DNA of 39,846 nucleotides from RZYP01 sp964386405 (GTDB lineage: Bacteria > Bacillota > Negativicutes > Acidaminococcales > Acidaminococcaceae), in the NCBI GenBank assembly GCA_964386405.1, contig CAYLRW010000003.1, positions 1 to 39,846 of the forward strand, written 5' to 3'. The position numbers and the translations under genes were made by a program. Shown in pieces: positions 15,441-23,878 of this stretch. The stretch's first letter is position 1; each line of letters begins with the position of its first letter. Under the pieces are notes generated by a model. It made no database searches. It was not told the origin of the DNA and saw only the letters and a list, made by a program, of their open reading frames with translations.

Positions 15441-16115
15441 CTACACGACATTTTCTAGTGAAATAACACCATCAATTGCTTGAATACCAGCAATTATATC
15501 ATTGTTATTTAGATCTTTATTGATTTTTAAAAACAATTCAAGTGAAATTGTATCCTGCATATCATCATTTTTGAGATTAATGTTTCTAACTTTAATTTTC
15601 TGCTCAGTAAGATATTTCAATATTTCACTTACCGCATCAGAGTTATTGTGGGCCACAATATGAATATAACGTCTCTCTATACGAGTCGCTCCTGGAAACT
15701 TCTTTTCCCAACCATGAAAAACAACCAGAGTGACCAACATAATAACTGTTGACGCAATGCCAATTTTTATCATGCCACCACCAATTGCCAGTCCAATAGC
15801 TGCAACCATCCAAAGACTTGCTGCCGTTGTCAAACCTCGAACAGTAAGTCCTTCATGAAGAATAGTACCAGCACCCAAAAAACCGATACCACTAACAACT
15901 TGTGCAGCAATTCTTCCTGGATCACGCGGTACGTCAAAACCGTCAAAAGCATACATGGAAACCACCATAATCAAGGCTGAACCGGTACAAACCAAAATAT
16001 GTGTACGTAATCCAGCCGGTCGATCACCACTGCCTCTTTCAATGCCGACAATGCCGCCAAGAAAAGCTGCCAGAAACAAGCGCATAAGCATTTGGAAGTC
16101 AAGCGAATCAAACAT
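15441..16115 (-). CDS. MgtC/SapB-family membrane protein
   Basis: A 224-aa protein with about five hydrophobic segments in the first 135 residues, containing the family motifs GGIVGIERG, PAGLRTHILVCTGSALIM and VVSGIGFLGAGTIL, followed by TTAASLWMVAAIGLA. A soluble C-terminal ACT-like domain of about 80 residues follows (RRYIHIVAHNNSDAVSEILKYL). MgtC proteins act in adaptation to low magnesium and modulate other membrane complexes such as the ATP synthase; some relatives may transport ions. Nothing here fixes the role. GGAGGAATTTTCTA precedes the ATG. It lies between proS and polC on the same strand. Confidence 0.9.
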   Translation of the reverse strand: MFDSLDFQMLMRLFLAAFLGGIVGIERGSGDRPAGLRTHILVCTGSALIMVVSMYAFDGFDVPRDPGRIAAQVVSGIGFLGAGTILHEGLTVRGLTTAASLWMVAAIGLAIGGGMIKIGIASTVIMLVTLVVFHGWEKKFPGATRIERRYIHIVAHNNSDAVSEILKYLTEQKIKVRNINLKNDDMQDTISLELFLKINKDLNNNDIIAGIQAIDGVISLENVV

Positions 16116-16168
16116 TAGAAAATTCCTCCAGCATATATATTCGATAATATACTATATAAGCATAATTT

Positions 16169-17878
16169 TTAAAGTTTCACTAATAATTCCTTGATTGCTT
16201 TCACATAATCATCATTAAGCGGTAAGCTGAGAACTTCGCCAGTCTTTCTGATTTTAATTTCAATTTGTTTCTCCGTTAAAGTTTTAGGACCGATTACAAC
16301 ACGGATTGGATAACCAATCAGGTCAGCATCTTTAAATTTGACGCCAGGACGTTCTTTTCGGTCATCAATTGCAGCCTCAATTCCTACTTTAAGCAAGTTA
16401 GAATATACCTCTTCGGCCATTTGATTCGAGAGTTCATCTTTCACATTTACCGGAACAACAAGAACTTGATATGGAGCGATAGCAGCCGGCCAAATAATAC
16501 CATCTGCATCATTGTTTTGCTCTATGGCAGCAGCCATTGTACGGCTTACGCCAACTCCGTAACATCCCATTACCATTGGTTTTTCTTTGCCATTTTCATC
16601 CAGGTAAGTTGCTTTAAGCGCTTCACTGTATTTCGTAAATAACTTGAAAACCTGTCCAACTTCAATACCACGGGCTTTAGAAATTTTACCGCCACAATGC
16701 GGGCAAGCGTCAGTTTCTTGAATCAATCTTATGTCAGCAATATAAGTTGGGGTGAAGTCACGACCAGGATTTACATTGAGGTAATGTTCATCACTTTTAT
16801 TAGCGCCGCAGCAAAAATTATGCATATTCATTACACTGCTATCAACTACTATCATTACCTTCTCTGAATTCATACCGACAGGTCCCATATAGCCGCCAAC
16901 CGTTCCAGCATTTGTGAGTTCTTCTTCTGAAGCCATCTCCAGATTGATGACATTGCATGTATTAATGACCTTAATTTCATTTACCTCATGATCACCACGG
17001 ACAAAACACAAAATTAAACCCTTCTCGCTGGTATAGGCAACTGCTTTTACACTTTTCTCAATTGGTAAGTTCAGGTAACTGCAGACTTCAGCGATAGTTT
17101 TGCAATTTGGTGTTTCAACAACCTTCAACTCTTGCATGGATTCATCCGCATTGATAATCGGTGCAAGCTCCGCTTTTTCGACATTTGCTGCATAATGACA
17201 GTCATTACAGAAAACAATTTCTGCTTCGCCGCTATCAGCGATAACCATGAACTCGTGAGAACCACTTCCGCCAATAGCTCCTGAATCAGCCTCAACCGGT
17301 CTGAAATTCAGGCCGCAGCGAGTAAATATTCTGGTATATGCATCGTACATAGCTTGATAAGATTTATCCAGAGCCTCTTCATCGCGATCAAATGAATAAG
17401 CGTCCTTCATAATAAATTCTCGGCCACGCATCAAACCGAACCTTGGGCGTCGCTCATCACGGAATTTATTTTGAATTTGATAAACATTCAAGGGCAATTG
17501 GCGATATGATCTTATATCTGCTCTTATCAAGGTTGTAACCATTTCTTCATGTGTTGGTCCTAAACAAAAGTTGCGGTTATGCCTATCATTCAAGCGGAAC
17601 ATTTCAGCTCCATAAACATCCCAGCGGCCACTTTCCTGCCACATTTCCGCAGGTTGTACTATTGGCATTAATAATTCTTGCGCACCCGCTTGATCCATTT
17701 CTTCACGGACAATAGATTCTATTTTCTTTAAAACACGCAGCGCAAGTGGTAAATAGCTGTAAATACCACCGGCAGCCTTACGCATAAAGCCGGCTCTCAG
17801 CATTAATTGGTGGCTGACAACCTCGGCTTCTGCAGGTACTTCGCGTAATGTTGGTGCATATAATCTTGAAACTCGCAT
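16169..17878 (-). CDS. proS: Prolyl-tRNA synthetase (bacterial type, with editing domain)
   Basis: Charges tRNA-Pro with proline. The 569-aa length and the INS editing domain between class II motifs 2 and 3 mark the bacterial type. Motif 1 region: GAQELLMPIVQPAEMWQESGR. Motif 2: FRDERRPRFGLMRGREFIMKDAYSF. The editing domain covers about 225-390. Motif 3: GCYGVGVSRTMAA. The anticodon-binding domain follows from about 470 (YQVLVVPVN). The start ATG overlaps the ispG stop by one base (TAATG), so the two are probably translated in a coupled way; the rseP-ispG-proS order is common in Bacillota. Confidence 0.97.
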   Translation of the reverse strand: MRVSRLYAPTLREVPAEAEVVSHQLMLRAGFMRKAAGGIYSYLPLALRVLKKIESIVREEMDQAGAQELLMPIVQPAEMWQESGRWDVYGAEMFRLNDRHNRNFCLGPTHEEMVTTLIRADIRSYRQLPLNVYQIQNKFRDERRPRFGLMRGREFIMKDAYSFDRDEEALDKSYQAMYDAYTRIFTRCGLNFRPVEADSGAIGGSGSHEFMVIADSGEAEIVFCNDCHYAANVEKAELAPIINADESMQELKVVETPNCKTIAEVCSYLNLPIEKSVKAVAYTSEKGLILCFVRGDHEVNEIKVINTCNVINLEMASEEELTNAGTVGGYMGPVGMNSEKVMIVVDSSVMNMHNFCCGANKSDEHYLNVNPGRDFTPTYIADIRLIQETDACPHCGGKISKARGIEVGQVFKLFTKYSEALKATYLDENGKEKPMVMGCYGVGVSRTMAAAIEQNNDADGIIWPAAIAPYQVLVVPVNVKDELSNQMAEEVYSNLLKVGIEAAIDDRKERPGVKFKDADLIGYPIRVVIGPKTLTEKQIEIKIRKTGEVLSLPLNDDYVKAIKELLVKL

Positions 17879-18948
17879 TAATTAATCTTCCTCTCAATAA
17901 GTATTTTATCAATTTCTGAAAAAAGTACGTCAATAATTTCCTCTTCACGAACTTTTTTAATGATTTTTCCTTTTTTAAAGATCAATCCCTCAGATATGCC
18001 ACCTGCAATACCAATATCGGCTTCCTTGGCTTCGCCTGGGCCATTTACCACACATCCCATTACAGCGACAGTAATTGGCTCTTTAACATTTTCTAATCTT
18101 TTTTCAACTTCAAGCGCCAGTTTTTCCAGTTTAATCTGAGTTCGGCCACAAGTTGGACAAGAAATCAAAGTAGGTCCGTATTCGCGTAATCCTAAAGATT
18201 TTAATATCTGGTAGGCAACTCTTATCTCGTTTGCAGGATCACCAGTAAGAGAAACACGAATTGTATCACCTATGCCTTCCGCTAATAAAGCCCCAATGCC
18301 TACTGCCGACTTAATAATTCCAGAATTCACTGTTCCAGCTTCCGTAATTCCGACATGAAGTGGATAATCGCATTGAGCAGCCATTAACCGGTAAGCGGCA
18401 ATTGTTAAAGGTACATCATGAGCCTTTAAGGAAATTTTAATATTTCTATAATCGTGACCTTCCAGGATCTTAATATGGCGCCAGGCAGCCTCAACCAAAG
18501 CTTCAGGTGTTGGGTGTCCATATTTTAGCAATATATCCTTAGGCAAGGAACCTGCGTTAACACCTATGCGTATTGGAATATTCCGATCTGATGCTTTGGC
18601 AATAACTTGTGAGACTTCCTCTTCACCACCAATATTACCAGGATTTAACCGCAGACCATCTACCCCAGAAGCAATAGCCTCCAGTGCTAGCTTATAATCA
18701 AAATGAATATCAGCAATCAAAGGAATAGAAATTTGTTCCTTAATTGCGGAAAGTGCCTGCGCCGCTTTAAAATCAGGAACGGCACAGCGTATAACATCAC
18801 AACCAATAGCTGTCAATTCATTGATTTGTTTGACTGTTGCCTCCACATTTTCTGTTTTTGTATTTGTCATTGATTGAACAGAAATAGGAGCACCGCCGCC
18901 TATTAATATATTCCCCAATTTCAATTGGCGGCTATCGCGTCTATACAT
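17878..18948 (-). CDS. ispG: 4-hydroxy-3-methylbut-2-en-1-yl diphosphate synthase (IspG/GcpE)
   Basis: Sixth enzyme of the MEP isoprenoid pathway; converts MEcPP to HMBPP with a [4Fe-4S] cluster. The 356-aa protein has an N-terminal TIM barrel (VQSMTNTKTENVEATVKQI, LIADIHFDYKLAL, LRLNPGNIG) and a C-terminal cluster domain with C264, C267 (SCPTCGRT), C299 (MGCVVNGPGEA) and E306, the ligand pattern of the family. GGAGGAAG precedes the ATG. The enzyme needs reduced ferredoxin or flavodoxin; a ferredoxin gene lies about 4 kb upstream in the same direction. Confidence 0.98.
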   Translation of the reverse strand: MYRRDSRQLKLGNILIGGGAPISVQSMTNTKTENVEATVKQINELTAIGCDVIRCAVPDFKAAQALSAIKEQISIPLIADIHFDYKLALEAIASGVDGLRLNPGNIGGEEEVSQVIAKASDRNIPIRIGVNAGSLPKDILLKYGHPTPEALVEAAWRHIKILEGHDYRNIKISLKAHDVPLTIAAYRLMAAQCDYPLHVGITEAGTVNSGIIKSAVGIGALLAEGIGDTIRVSLTGDPANEIRVAYQILKSLGLREYGPTLISCPTCGRTQIKLEKLALEVEKRLENVKEPITVAVMGCVVNGPGEAKEADIGIAGGISEGLIFKKGKIIKKVREEEIIDVLFSEIDKILIERKIN

Positions 18949-18973
18949 TTTTTCTTCCTCCGAGTTTTAAACA

Positions 18974-19990
18974 CTATTTTGTTAAATCCATAAAGGTTGC
19001 AACTAATGTAATTGCAAGGATAAGCGAAAATCCGATCATTTGGATAGTATTCATCGTCTTTGCGCTGAGTGGCTTACCGCGCACAGCTTCTAAGCTGAGG
19101 ACTATAAAATGCCCTCCATCTAAAGCTGGTATTGGCAATAAATTCATAATACCTAGATTGATGCTTAAAAATGCAACAAAATTCAATAAAGGCATTATAC
19201 CTTGCTGTGCAACCTCACCAGCCATCTGAGCAACACCAATTGGCCCTGAAACATCAGCTGGTGCAGTGCCCGAAAAGATCTTAATCAAGCCATTTACCAT
19301 GCCTATCATGATATTTTTGGTATAGACGACAGATAATTTTGCAGCCTCGAAAATTGACAATGACTGTTTTTCAAATTTAGGATAAACTCCTATCAGCGGT
19401 CGTTTAAATTCTTCACTATATTCAGAAACAATCTTATATTCATTTACTTTTCCATCTCTTTGAACTTCTAAAGCAACTTCCTGATTAGGATACTTCGCTA
19501 ATGTTGCTACGAGCCCATCAAATGTTCCTATCTCTTCACCATTAATTGCCAAGATGCGGTCACCAGGCATTAAACCAGCTTGTGCCGCAGGCTTTCCGTG
19601 TATTACTTCGCCTATTACATTTTCGTTTACGGGCTGATCAATACCACTAATTGCAAAAATACCGAAAAACAGCAATACCGGTAGTATAAAATTCATTATC
19701 GGACCAGCAAGGATTACCAACATGCGAGAAAATATCGGTTTTGAAGTAAAGCCATCTATAGTTGGTTCCTCATCAGGATCCATACCAGCAATCTTGTTAT
19801 ATCCCCCTAAAGGGATTAAACGCAAAGAATACTGAGTGTCACCTTCAGTTGTCTGATATATTTTGGGGCCAAAGCCGACTGCAAATTCGTCTACTCGCAT
19901 ACCCGTAAGTTTTGCAGTAATAAAATGTCCAAATTCATGTACAGTCACTAAAACACCAAAAACAAAAATTGCAGCTAATATTGTAGTCAA
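18974..19990 (-). CDS. rseP: Site-2 intramembrane zinc metalloprotease RseP
   Basis: Membrane-embedded protease that cleaves membrane-bound anti-sigma factors or signal-peptide remnants. From the chosen start it has the HEFGH zinc site at 18-22 in the first membrane segment and one PDZ domain (about 115-190, with GKPAAQAGLMPGDRILAINGEEI). The third zinc ligand is in NLLPIPALDGGH (about 285-296), followed by a last hydrophobic helix. The length of 338 aa matches the single-PDZ Bacillota form. The most likely start is TTG at 19990, seven bases after GGGAGG; a TTG five codons upstream overlaps that site. It sits between dxr and ispG, the usual order. Confidence 0.96.
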   Translation of the reverse strand: MTTILAAIFVFGVLVTVHEFGHFITAKLTGMRVDEFAVGFGPKIYQTTEGDTQYSLRLIPLGGYNKIAGMDPDEEPTIDGFTSKPIFSRMLVILAGPIMNFILPVLLFFGIFAISGIDQPVNENVIGEVIHGKPAAQAGLMPGDRILAINGEEIGTFDGLVATLAKYPNQEVALEVQRDGKVNEYKIVSEYSEEFKRPLIGVYPKFEKQSLSIFEAAKLSVVYTKNIMIGMVNGLIKIFSGTAPADVSGPIGVAQMAGEVAQQGIMPLLNFVAFLSINLGIMNLLPIPALDGGHFIVLSLEAVRGKPLSAKTMNTIQMIGFSLILAITLVATFMDLTK

Positions 19991-20010
19991 AAGTTGTCCT
20001 CCCAACCTGT

Positions 20011-21168
20011 CTAATTCAGTTTTCTTATAGCTAACCTAGCATTAACCCTTGATTCTTTATCAATAACTTCAATATCATCTATTGTAGGATTGGCAATACC
20101 GACATGCGTATCCAAAGTCTTAAACACAATTGCAGGAATATCCACAAATTTAATTTTCCCCGCTAAAAAGGCAAAAACGGCTTCTTCATTAGCAGCGTTG
20201 AAGGCACATGGCGCAGTTCCGCCATTTTTGCCACATTCAACCGCAAGTCGAAGTAGTGGGAAAGTATCAATATCCGGCTGTTCAAACGTTAAAGGAGACG
20301 CTTTAACAAGATCAAGTTGCCCAAAAGCATTATCCCATCTTTTTGGAAATGAAAGAGCGTATTGTATCGGCAGTTTCATATCCGTAAGTCCCATTTGAGC
20401 AATTACAGAACCATCCTGAAACTCTACAAGAGAATGTACTACGCTCTGAGGGTGCACAACCACTTCTATTTTATCGTAATCAATACCAAAAAGCCAGTGA
20501 GCCTCAATAACTTCAAGGCCTTTATTTGCTAATGTAGCAGAATCTACGGTAATTTTCTTGCCCATACTCCATTTAGGATGTTTCAAACATTGTTCCAAAG
20601 ATACATTCTCTAAGTCACTTTTTTGTTTACCTCTGAAAGGACCACCTGAAGCGGTAATCAATAAACGCTTGATTTCCTCAAATCTTTCACCGTTAAGCGA
20701 CTGAAAGATAGCACTGTGTTCACTATCAACAGGCAATAAGGAAACTCCATTTCTTTTAACTGCTTCGATGAAGAGTCCTCCAGCCGCTACAAGAGTCTCT
20801 TTATTAGCTAAAGCAATATTTTTTTTATGTTCTACGGCTGCCAAAGTTGAGCGCAACCCGGCGTAGCCAGAGACAGCGGCTACTACTGTATCAATATTGC
20901 AATAAGTAGCAGTAGCCAGAAGACCTTCTTCGCCCGATAATATTTCTGTTTTACCATGATAGCGATTTCTAAGTCGTTTTGCAGCATCATCGTCAAATAC
21001 AGCAGCTATATCCGGATTAAATTCGCTGATTTGTTGTTCCAAAAGCTCATCATTATTATGTGCCGCAAGAGCTCCTATTTTAACCTGCTCTGGATTGGCT
21101 CTAGCCACATCTAACGTTTGCCTACCTATTGAACCGGTACTGCCCATCACAGCAATTGTTTTCACCAT
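20011..21168 (-). CDS. dxr: 1-deoxy-D-xylulose 5-phosphate reductoisomerase
   Basis: Second step of the MEP pathway: DXP plus NADPH gives MEP. The 385-aa protein starts MVKTIAVMGSTGSIG (NADPH-binding loop). It has the metal and substrate motif LLPVDSEHSAIFQ, the flexible active-site loop region TASGGPFRG, and GKKITVDSATLANKGLEVIEAHWLFG. The open frame extends 29 codons upstream into the cdsA 3' end, but that part is not family-like; the ATG at 21168 follows AAGGTGG by ten bases. It is five bases downstream-coupled to rseP. Confidence 0.97.
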   Translation of the reverse strand: MVKTIAVMGSTGSIGRQTLDVARANPEQVKIGALAAHNNDELLEQQISEFNPDIAAVFDDDAAKRLRNRYHGKTEILSGEEGLLATATYCNIDTVVAAVSGYAGLRSTLAAVEHKKNIALANKETLVAAGGLFIEAVKRNGVSLLPVDSEHSAIFQSLNGERFEEIKRLLITASGGPFRGKQKSDLENVSLEQCLKHPKWSMGKKITVDSATLANKGLEVIEAHWLFGIDYDKIEVVVHPQSVVHSLVEFQDGSVIAQMGLTDMKLPIQYALSFPKRWDNAFGQLDLVKASPLTFEQPDIDTFPLLRLAVECGKNGGTAPCAFNAANEEAVFAFLAGKIKFVDIPAIVFKTLDTHVGIANPTIDDIEVIDKESRVNARLAIRKLN

Positions 21169-21193
21169 CTTAAGAAGCCCACCTTTTATCAGC

Positions 21194-22021
21194 TTATAGG
21201 AAAATATAAAGAATGAAATAATAAGTAATAGGTATCGCGAACAAAACGCTGTCAAAGCGATCTAAAACGCCCCCATGCCCTGGGAAAACTTTACCTGAAT
21301 CTTTGACACCAAATGATCTTTTTAATAAAGATTCTACCAAATCTCCCAATGGAGCAAATATCGCAATTATCATAGACAAAATAAATGTTTTTAAAATGTC
21401 AAAGGCAAGCAAATAAACGCCTAAATACATTACAACAATTATACAGCCAATAAAGCCAGCAACTGCACCTTCAATACTCTTCTTCGGACTAACAGCCTGA
21501 CAAAGAGGCCTCTTACCAAAAGCGCAGCCAAAAATATAGGCAAAAGTATCACTAGCCCAAGTACCAAAAAGAACTAGCCAAAGAAACGCTTCTCCTAAAG
21601 GCATATTGCCTATGCCGTTAACAGTAACCGCAGATGAAGACACTTCACGTAACATCGTAAAATGGGAAAACAGTAAACCGACATATAAAACTGAAAATGA
21701 GGAAAGGGCCACTTCTGGTGCCCAATTCCCACGTTTATGGTAATATAATCCCTCCAGCATAATAGAAATTATAGCTGCTGTCAGAATTGGTACAAGAGTA
21801 TCTTTGAAACCGAACGCAGGCACTATATTTAAGAGGGCAACAGCCGTGCCGCTTGTAAGGTAATAAACTTTGTACCCCTTGCTAAGCATCATCACCCGGA
21901 ACTCATACCAGCCAATAATTGCTAAAAGAAGAACTGCTGCAGCAAATATTAAACCACCGCTTCTGATCAAAAAAAATGCTGCCGTGACGCCCACTATGGC
22001 AGTAAATGTACGTTTTAACAT
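21194..22021 (-). CDS. cdsA: Phosphatidate cytidylyltransferase (CDP-diglyceride synthase)
   Basis: Makes CDP-diacylglycerol from phosphatidic acid and CTP, the branch point of phospholipid synthesis, in the cytoplasmic membrane. The 275-aa protein has about seven or eight hydrophobic segments and the family signature in its C-terminal third: SPKKSIEGAVAG, then GDLVESLLKRSFGVKDSGKVFPGHGGVLDRFDS. The signature is split in this entry only by intervening membrane residues. It follows uppS by 15 bases and precedes dxr, the conserved uppS-cdsA-dxr-rseP order. The ribosome binding site is weak (GTGGGTG). Confidence 0.96.
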   Translation of the reverse strand: MLKRTFTAIVGVTAAFFLIRSGGLIFAAAVLLLAIIGWYEFRVMMLSKGYKVYYLTSGTAVALLNIVPAFGFKDTLVPILTAAIISIMLEGLYYHKRGNWAPEVALSSFSVLYVGLLFSHFTMLREVSSSAVTVNGIGNMPLGEAFLWLVLFGTWASDTFAYIFGCAFGKRPLCQAVSPKKSIEGAVAGFIGCIIVVMYLGVYLLAFDILKTFILSMIIAIFAPLGDLVESLLKRSFGVKDSGKVFPGHGGVLDRFDSVLFAIPITYYFILYIFL

Positions 22022-22036
22022 ATCACACCCACTTGC

Positions 22037-22822
22037 TTATTTGGTATTTAAACCACCGAAACGGCGGTCGCGTTTTTGAAAATCTCTCACTGCTTGTAAA
22101 AAATACTCACTAGAGAAATCAGGCCAATATATTTCTGTATTCCAAATCTCGGCATATGCAATTTGCCACAACATAAAATTGCTTACCCTAGAATCACCGC
22201 CAGTTCTTATTAATAAATCAAGCGGTGGTAAATCTTTCGTATATAAATAATTTTCAAAGCTCGTCAAATTTATTTCATCAATTGAGAGAAGACCATCTTT
22301 TACTTCAGCAGCAATTTTTTTAACTGCCTGCAGAATCTCAGCCTGCCCTCCATAGTTAATTGCTAAATTAAGTATAATTCCAGTATTATGTTTTGTTTGC
22401 TGAATAGCATTATCCATTTTTTCCTGTACATTTTTTGGTAAACCCTCACGGCTCCCCATAAAACGTACACAAACATTATTTTTCTGAAAAGTTTCAATCT
22501 CATTTGTCAGATAACGGTCTAATAGTTTCATTATAAAATTAACCTCAGCAGCCGGCCTCTTCCAGTTTTCTGTGGAAAAAGCATAAGCGCTAAGCGCTTT
22601 TACACCAATATTATCAGCAATGCGTACAATCTCTTTTAGTCTTTCAGCACCTGCATAATGACCATAAGTACGTGGTTTCCCCTGCTCCTTCGCCCATCTC
22701 CCATTACCATCCATAATAACGGCAACATGCTGAGGAATAATTCTAGGATCAATAAAACTATCTATCAATTTTTTGGGAACCCGTTGCTCACTATTCGTTG
22801 TTTCAAATATTTTCTTAAGCAT
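22037..22822 (-). CDS. uppS: Undecaprenyl diphosphate synthase (isoprenyl transferase)
   Basis: Adds isopentenyl units in cis to farnesyl diphosphate to give the C55 carrier lipid for peptidoglycan and other wall polymers. The 261-aa protein contains the P-loop/catalytic motif HVAVIMDGNGRWA (catalytic Asp), GHYAGAERLKEIV, AYAFSTENWKRP, INYGG and the C-terminal DLLIRTGGDSRVSNFMLWQIAYAE. It is the first gene after a terminator, so it either depends on read-through or has an unseen promoter. Only a weak ribosome binding site is visible. Confidence 0.97.
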   Translation of the reverse strand: MLKKIFETTNSEQRVPKKLIDSFIDPRIIPQHVAVIMDGNGRWAKEQGKPRTYGHYAGAERLKEIVRIADNIGVKALSAYAFSTENWKRPAAEVNFIMKLLDRYLTNEIETFQKNNVCVRFMGSREGLPKNVQEKMDNAIQQTKHNTGIILNLAINYGGQAEILQAVKKIAAEVKDGLLSIDEINLTSFENYLYTKDLPPLDLLIRTGGDSRVSNFMLWQIAYAEIWNTEIYWPDFSSEYFLQAVRDFQKRDRRFGGLNTK

Positions 22823-22861
22823 AATATCGCACCGCCGTTAATAACTAATAATAGAAAACAG

Positions 22862-22893
22862 GCGCAACCCCCTCAAACTCAAGGGGGTTGCGC
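22862..22893 (-). terminator. Strong intrinsic terminator after the ferredoxin gene
   Basis: A perfect 12-bp GC-rich stem (GCGCAACCCCCT with AGGGGGTTGCGC, 8-base loop) lies 11 bases past the ferredoxin stop. On the minus strand it is followed by CTGTTTTCTATT, T-rich but interrupted. It should end or attenuate transcription from rpsB-tsf-pyrH-frr before uppS. Confidence 0.75.
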
Positions 22894-22904
22894 ATTTCAT
22901 TTAC

Positions 22905-23081
22905 TCATTCAGGTTGTTTAATCGCACCTACTGGGCAAACAGAAGCGCATGCACCACACTCAACACATTCAGCTTCAGTGATTTTATACTTGGCGCCATC
23001 TTCTACGATAGCACCTACTGGGCATGTACCAGCGCATGTTCCACAGCCAACGCATTCTTCTTCATTAATTTTGTATGCCAT
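22905..23081 (-). CDS. 2[4Fe-4S] ferredoxin, clostridial type, 58 aa
   Basis: I translated this short gene from the raw sequence: MAYKINEEECVGCGTCAGT and so on, ending VGAIKQPE. It has two CxxCxxCxxxCP motifs (CVGCGTCAGTCP and CVECGACASVCP) related by internal duplication, which bind two [4Fe-4S] clusters. At 58 aa it is full length for clostridial ferredoxins. It would act as a low-potential one-electron carrier in the cytoplasm. GGGAGGTG at the end of the upstream ORF is its ribosome binding site, and only four bases separate the two genes. A terminator follows directly. The redox partners cannot be told from position; MEP enzyme IspG downstream is one possibility. Confidence 0.95.
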   Translation of the reverse strand: MAYKINEEECVGCGTCAGTCPVGAIVEDGAKYKITEAECVECGACASVCPVGAIKQPE

Positions 23082-23085
23082 TTAT

Positions 23086-23310
23086 TCATTGCACCTCCCT
23101 TCGAAATCTATATGAGCTTATTAAACAGATTGTTTGATCTGCAGCCAACGATTGTCGAACAACGTAAAGTGTTGGCACACCTTCACATTCTTCCGGAATC
23201 ATTCTTGGTGGTTTTGTTACTTTGACATGATACTTTAGACCGAGTTTATTTAAAACATCAATTGCCATGTCCAATCTATAAGCAAGCAAATCAGGAATGT
23301 TCAAAATCAA
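23086..23310 (-). CDS. Small single-PASTA-domain-like protein
   Basis: A 74-aa protein with no signal peptide or membrane helix. Its beginning, LNIPDLLAYRLDMAIDVLNKLGLKYHVKV, matches the PASTA pattern (hydrophobic-Pro-Asp-Leu, then a helix with AxxxLxxxGL). VVRQSLAADQTICLISS would be the closing Q-S/P and beta-strand part. PASTA domains usually occur in tandem outside the membrane in Ser/Thr kinases and penicillin-binding proteins; a lone cytoplasmic one is unusual. The start is probably TTG at 23310, five bases after the frr stop, with GGAAGTG upstream. It ends four bases before the ferredoxin ATG. The function is unknown and the domain call is by eye. Confidence 0.7.
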   Translation of the reverse strand: MILNIPDLLAYRLDMAIDVLNKLGLKYHVKVTKPPRMIPEECEGVPTLYVVRQSLAADQTICLISSYRFRREVQ

Positions 23311-23314
23311 TTAT

Positions 23315-23878
23315 TCACACTTCCATAACTTCTTTTTCTTTATGTGCCATGATAACATCTATTTCTTTAATAAACTTATCAGTGGTTTTCTGCATTTCAT
23401 CAGTAGCTTTTTTTGCTTCATCTTCAGTTATTTCTTTAGCTTTTTCAATTTTCTTGATTAAATCATTTGCTTCTCTTCTGACATTTCGGATAACTATCCT
23501 GCTGTCCTCAGATTTCTTGTGGACTACTTTCACAAGTTCTTTCCTGCGTTCTTCAGTCAGCTGCGGCAGGTTTAATCTGATAACTGTACCATCATTATTC
23601 GGGTTTAAACCCAAATCAGATTTCATTATGGCTTTTTCAATATCCTTTAATAAAGCTCTTTCCCAAGGTTGAATTATAATCATGCGTGGCTCAGGAACAG
23701 TGACATTAGCTACCTGACTTACAGGTGTAGGTGTGCCATAATAATCAACAAGGACCTTTTCAAGAAGTGACGGAGTTGCTCGGCCAGCTCTGACTGTAGC
23801 AAGATCTGCTCTCAAAAGTTCAATGGTCTTATTCATCTTAAAATTCGTTTGTTCCATAACATCGCTAATCGTGGTCAT
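23315..23878 (-). CDS. frr: Ribosome recycling factor
   Basis: RRF with EF-G splits post-termination ribosomes. The 187-aa protein has the long three-helix-bundle sequence with signature LRADLATVRAGRATPSLLEKV and the domain II segment YYGTPTPVSQVANVTVPEPRMIIIQPW. LTEERRKELVKVV and the terminal helix complete it. Its ATG directly abuts the pyrH stop codon and the GGAGGG ribosome binding site lies in the pyrH end, so the two are coupled. Confidence 0.98.
   Translation of the reverse strand: MTTISDVMEQTNFKMNKTIELLRADLATVRAGRATPSLLEKVLVDYYGTPTPVSQVANVTVPEPRMIIIQPWERALLKDIEKAIMKSDLGLNPNNDGTVIRLNLPQLTEERRKELVKVVHKKSEDSRIVIRNVRREANDLIKKIEKAKEITEDEAKKATDEMQKTTDKFIKEIDVIMAHKEKEVMEV

Noticed and set aside
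22888..23225. Plus-strand open frames rich in His/Thr/Ala opposite the ferredoxin.
   Set aside because: They are the antisense image of the duplicated Cys motifs; the minus-strand ferredoxin explains the region.
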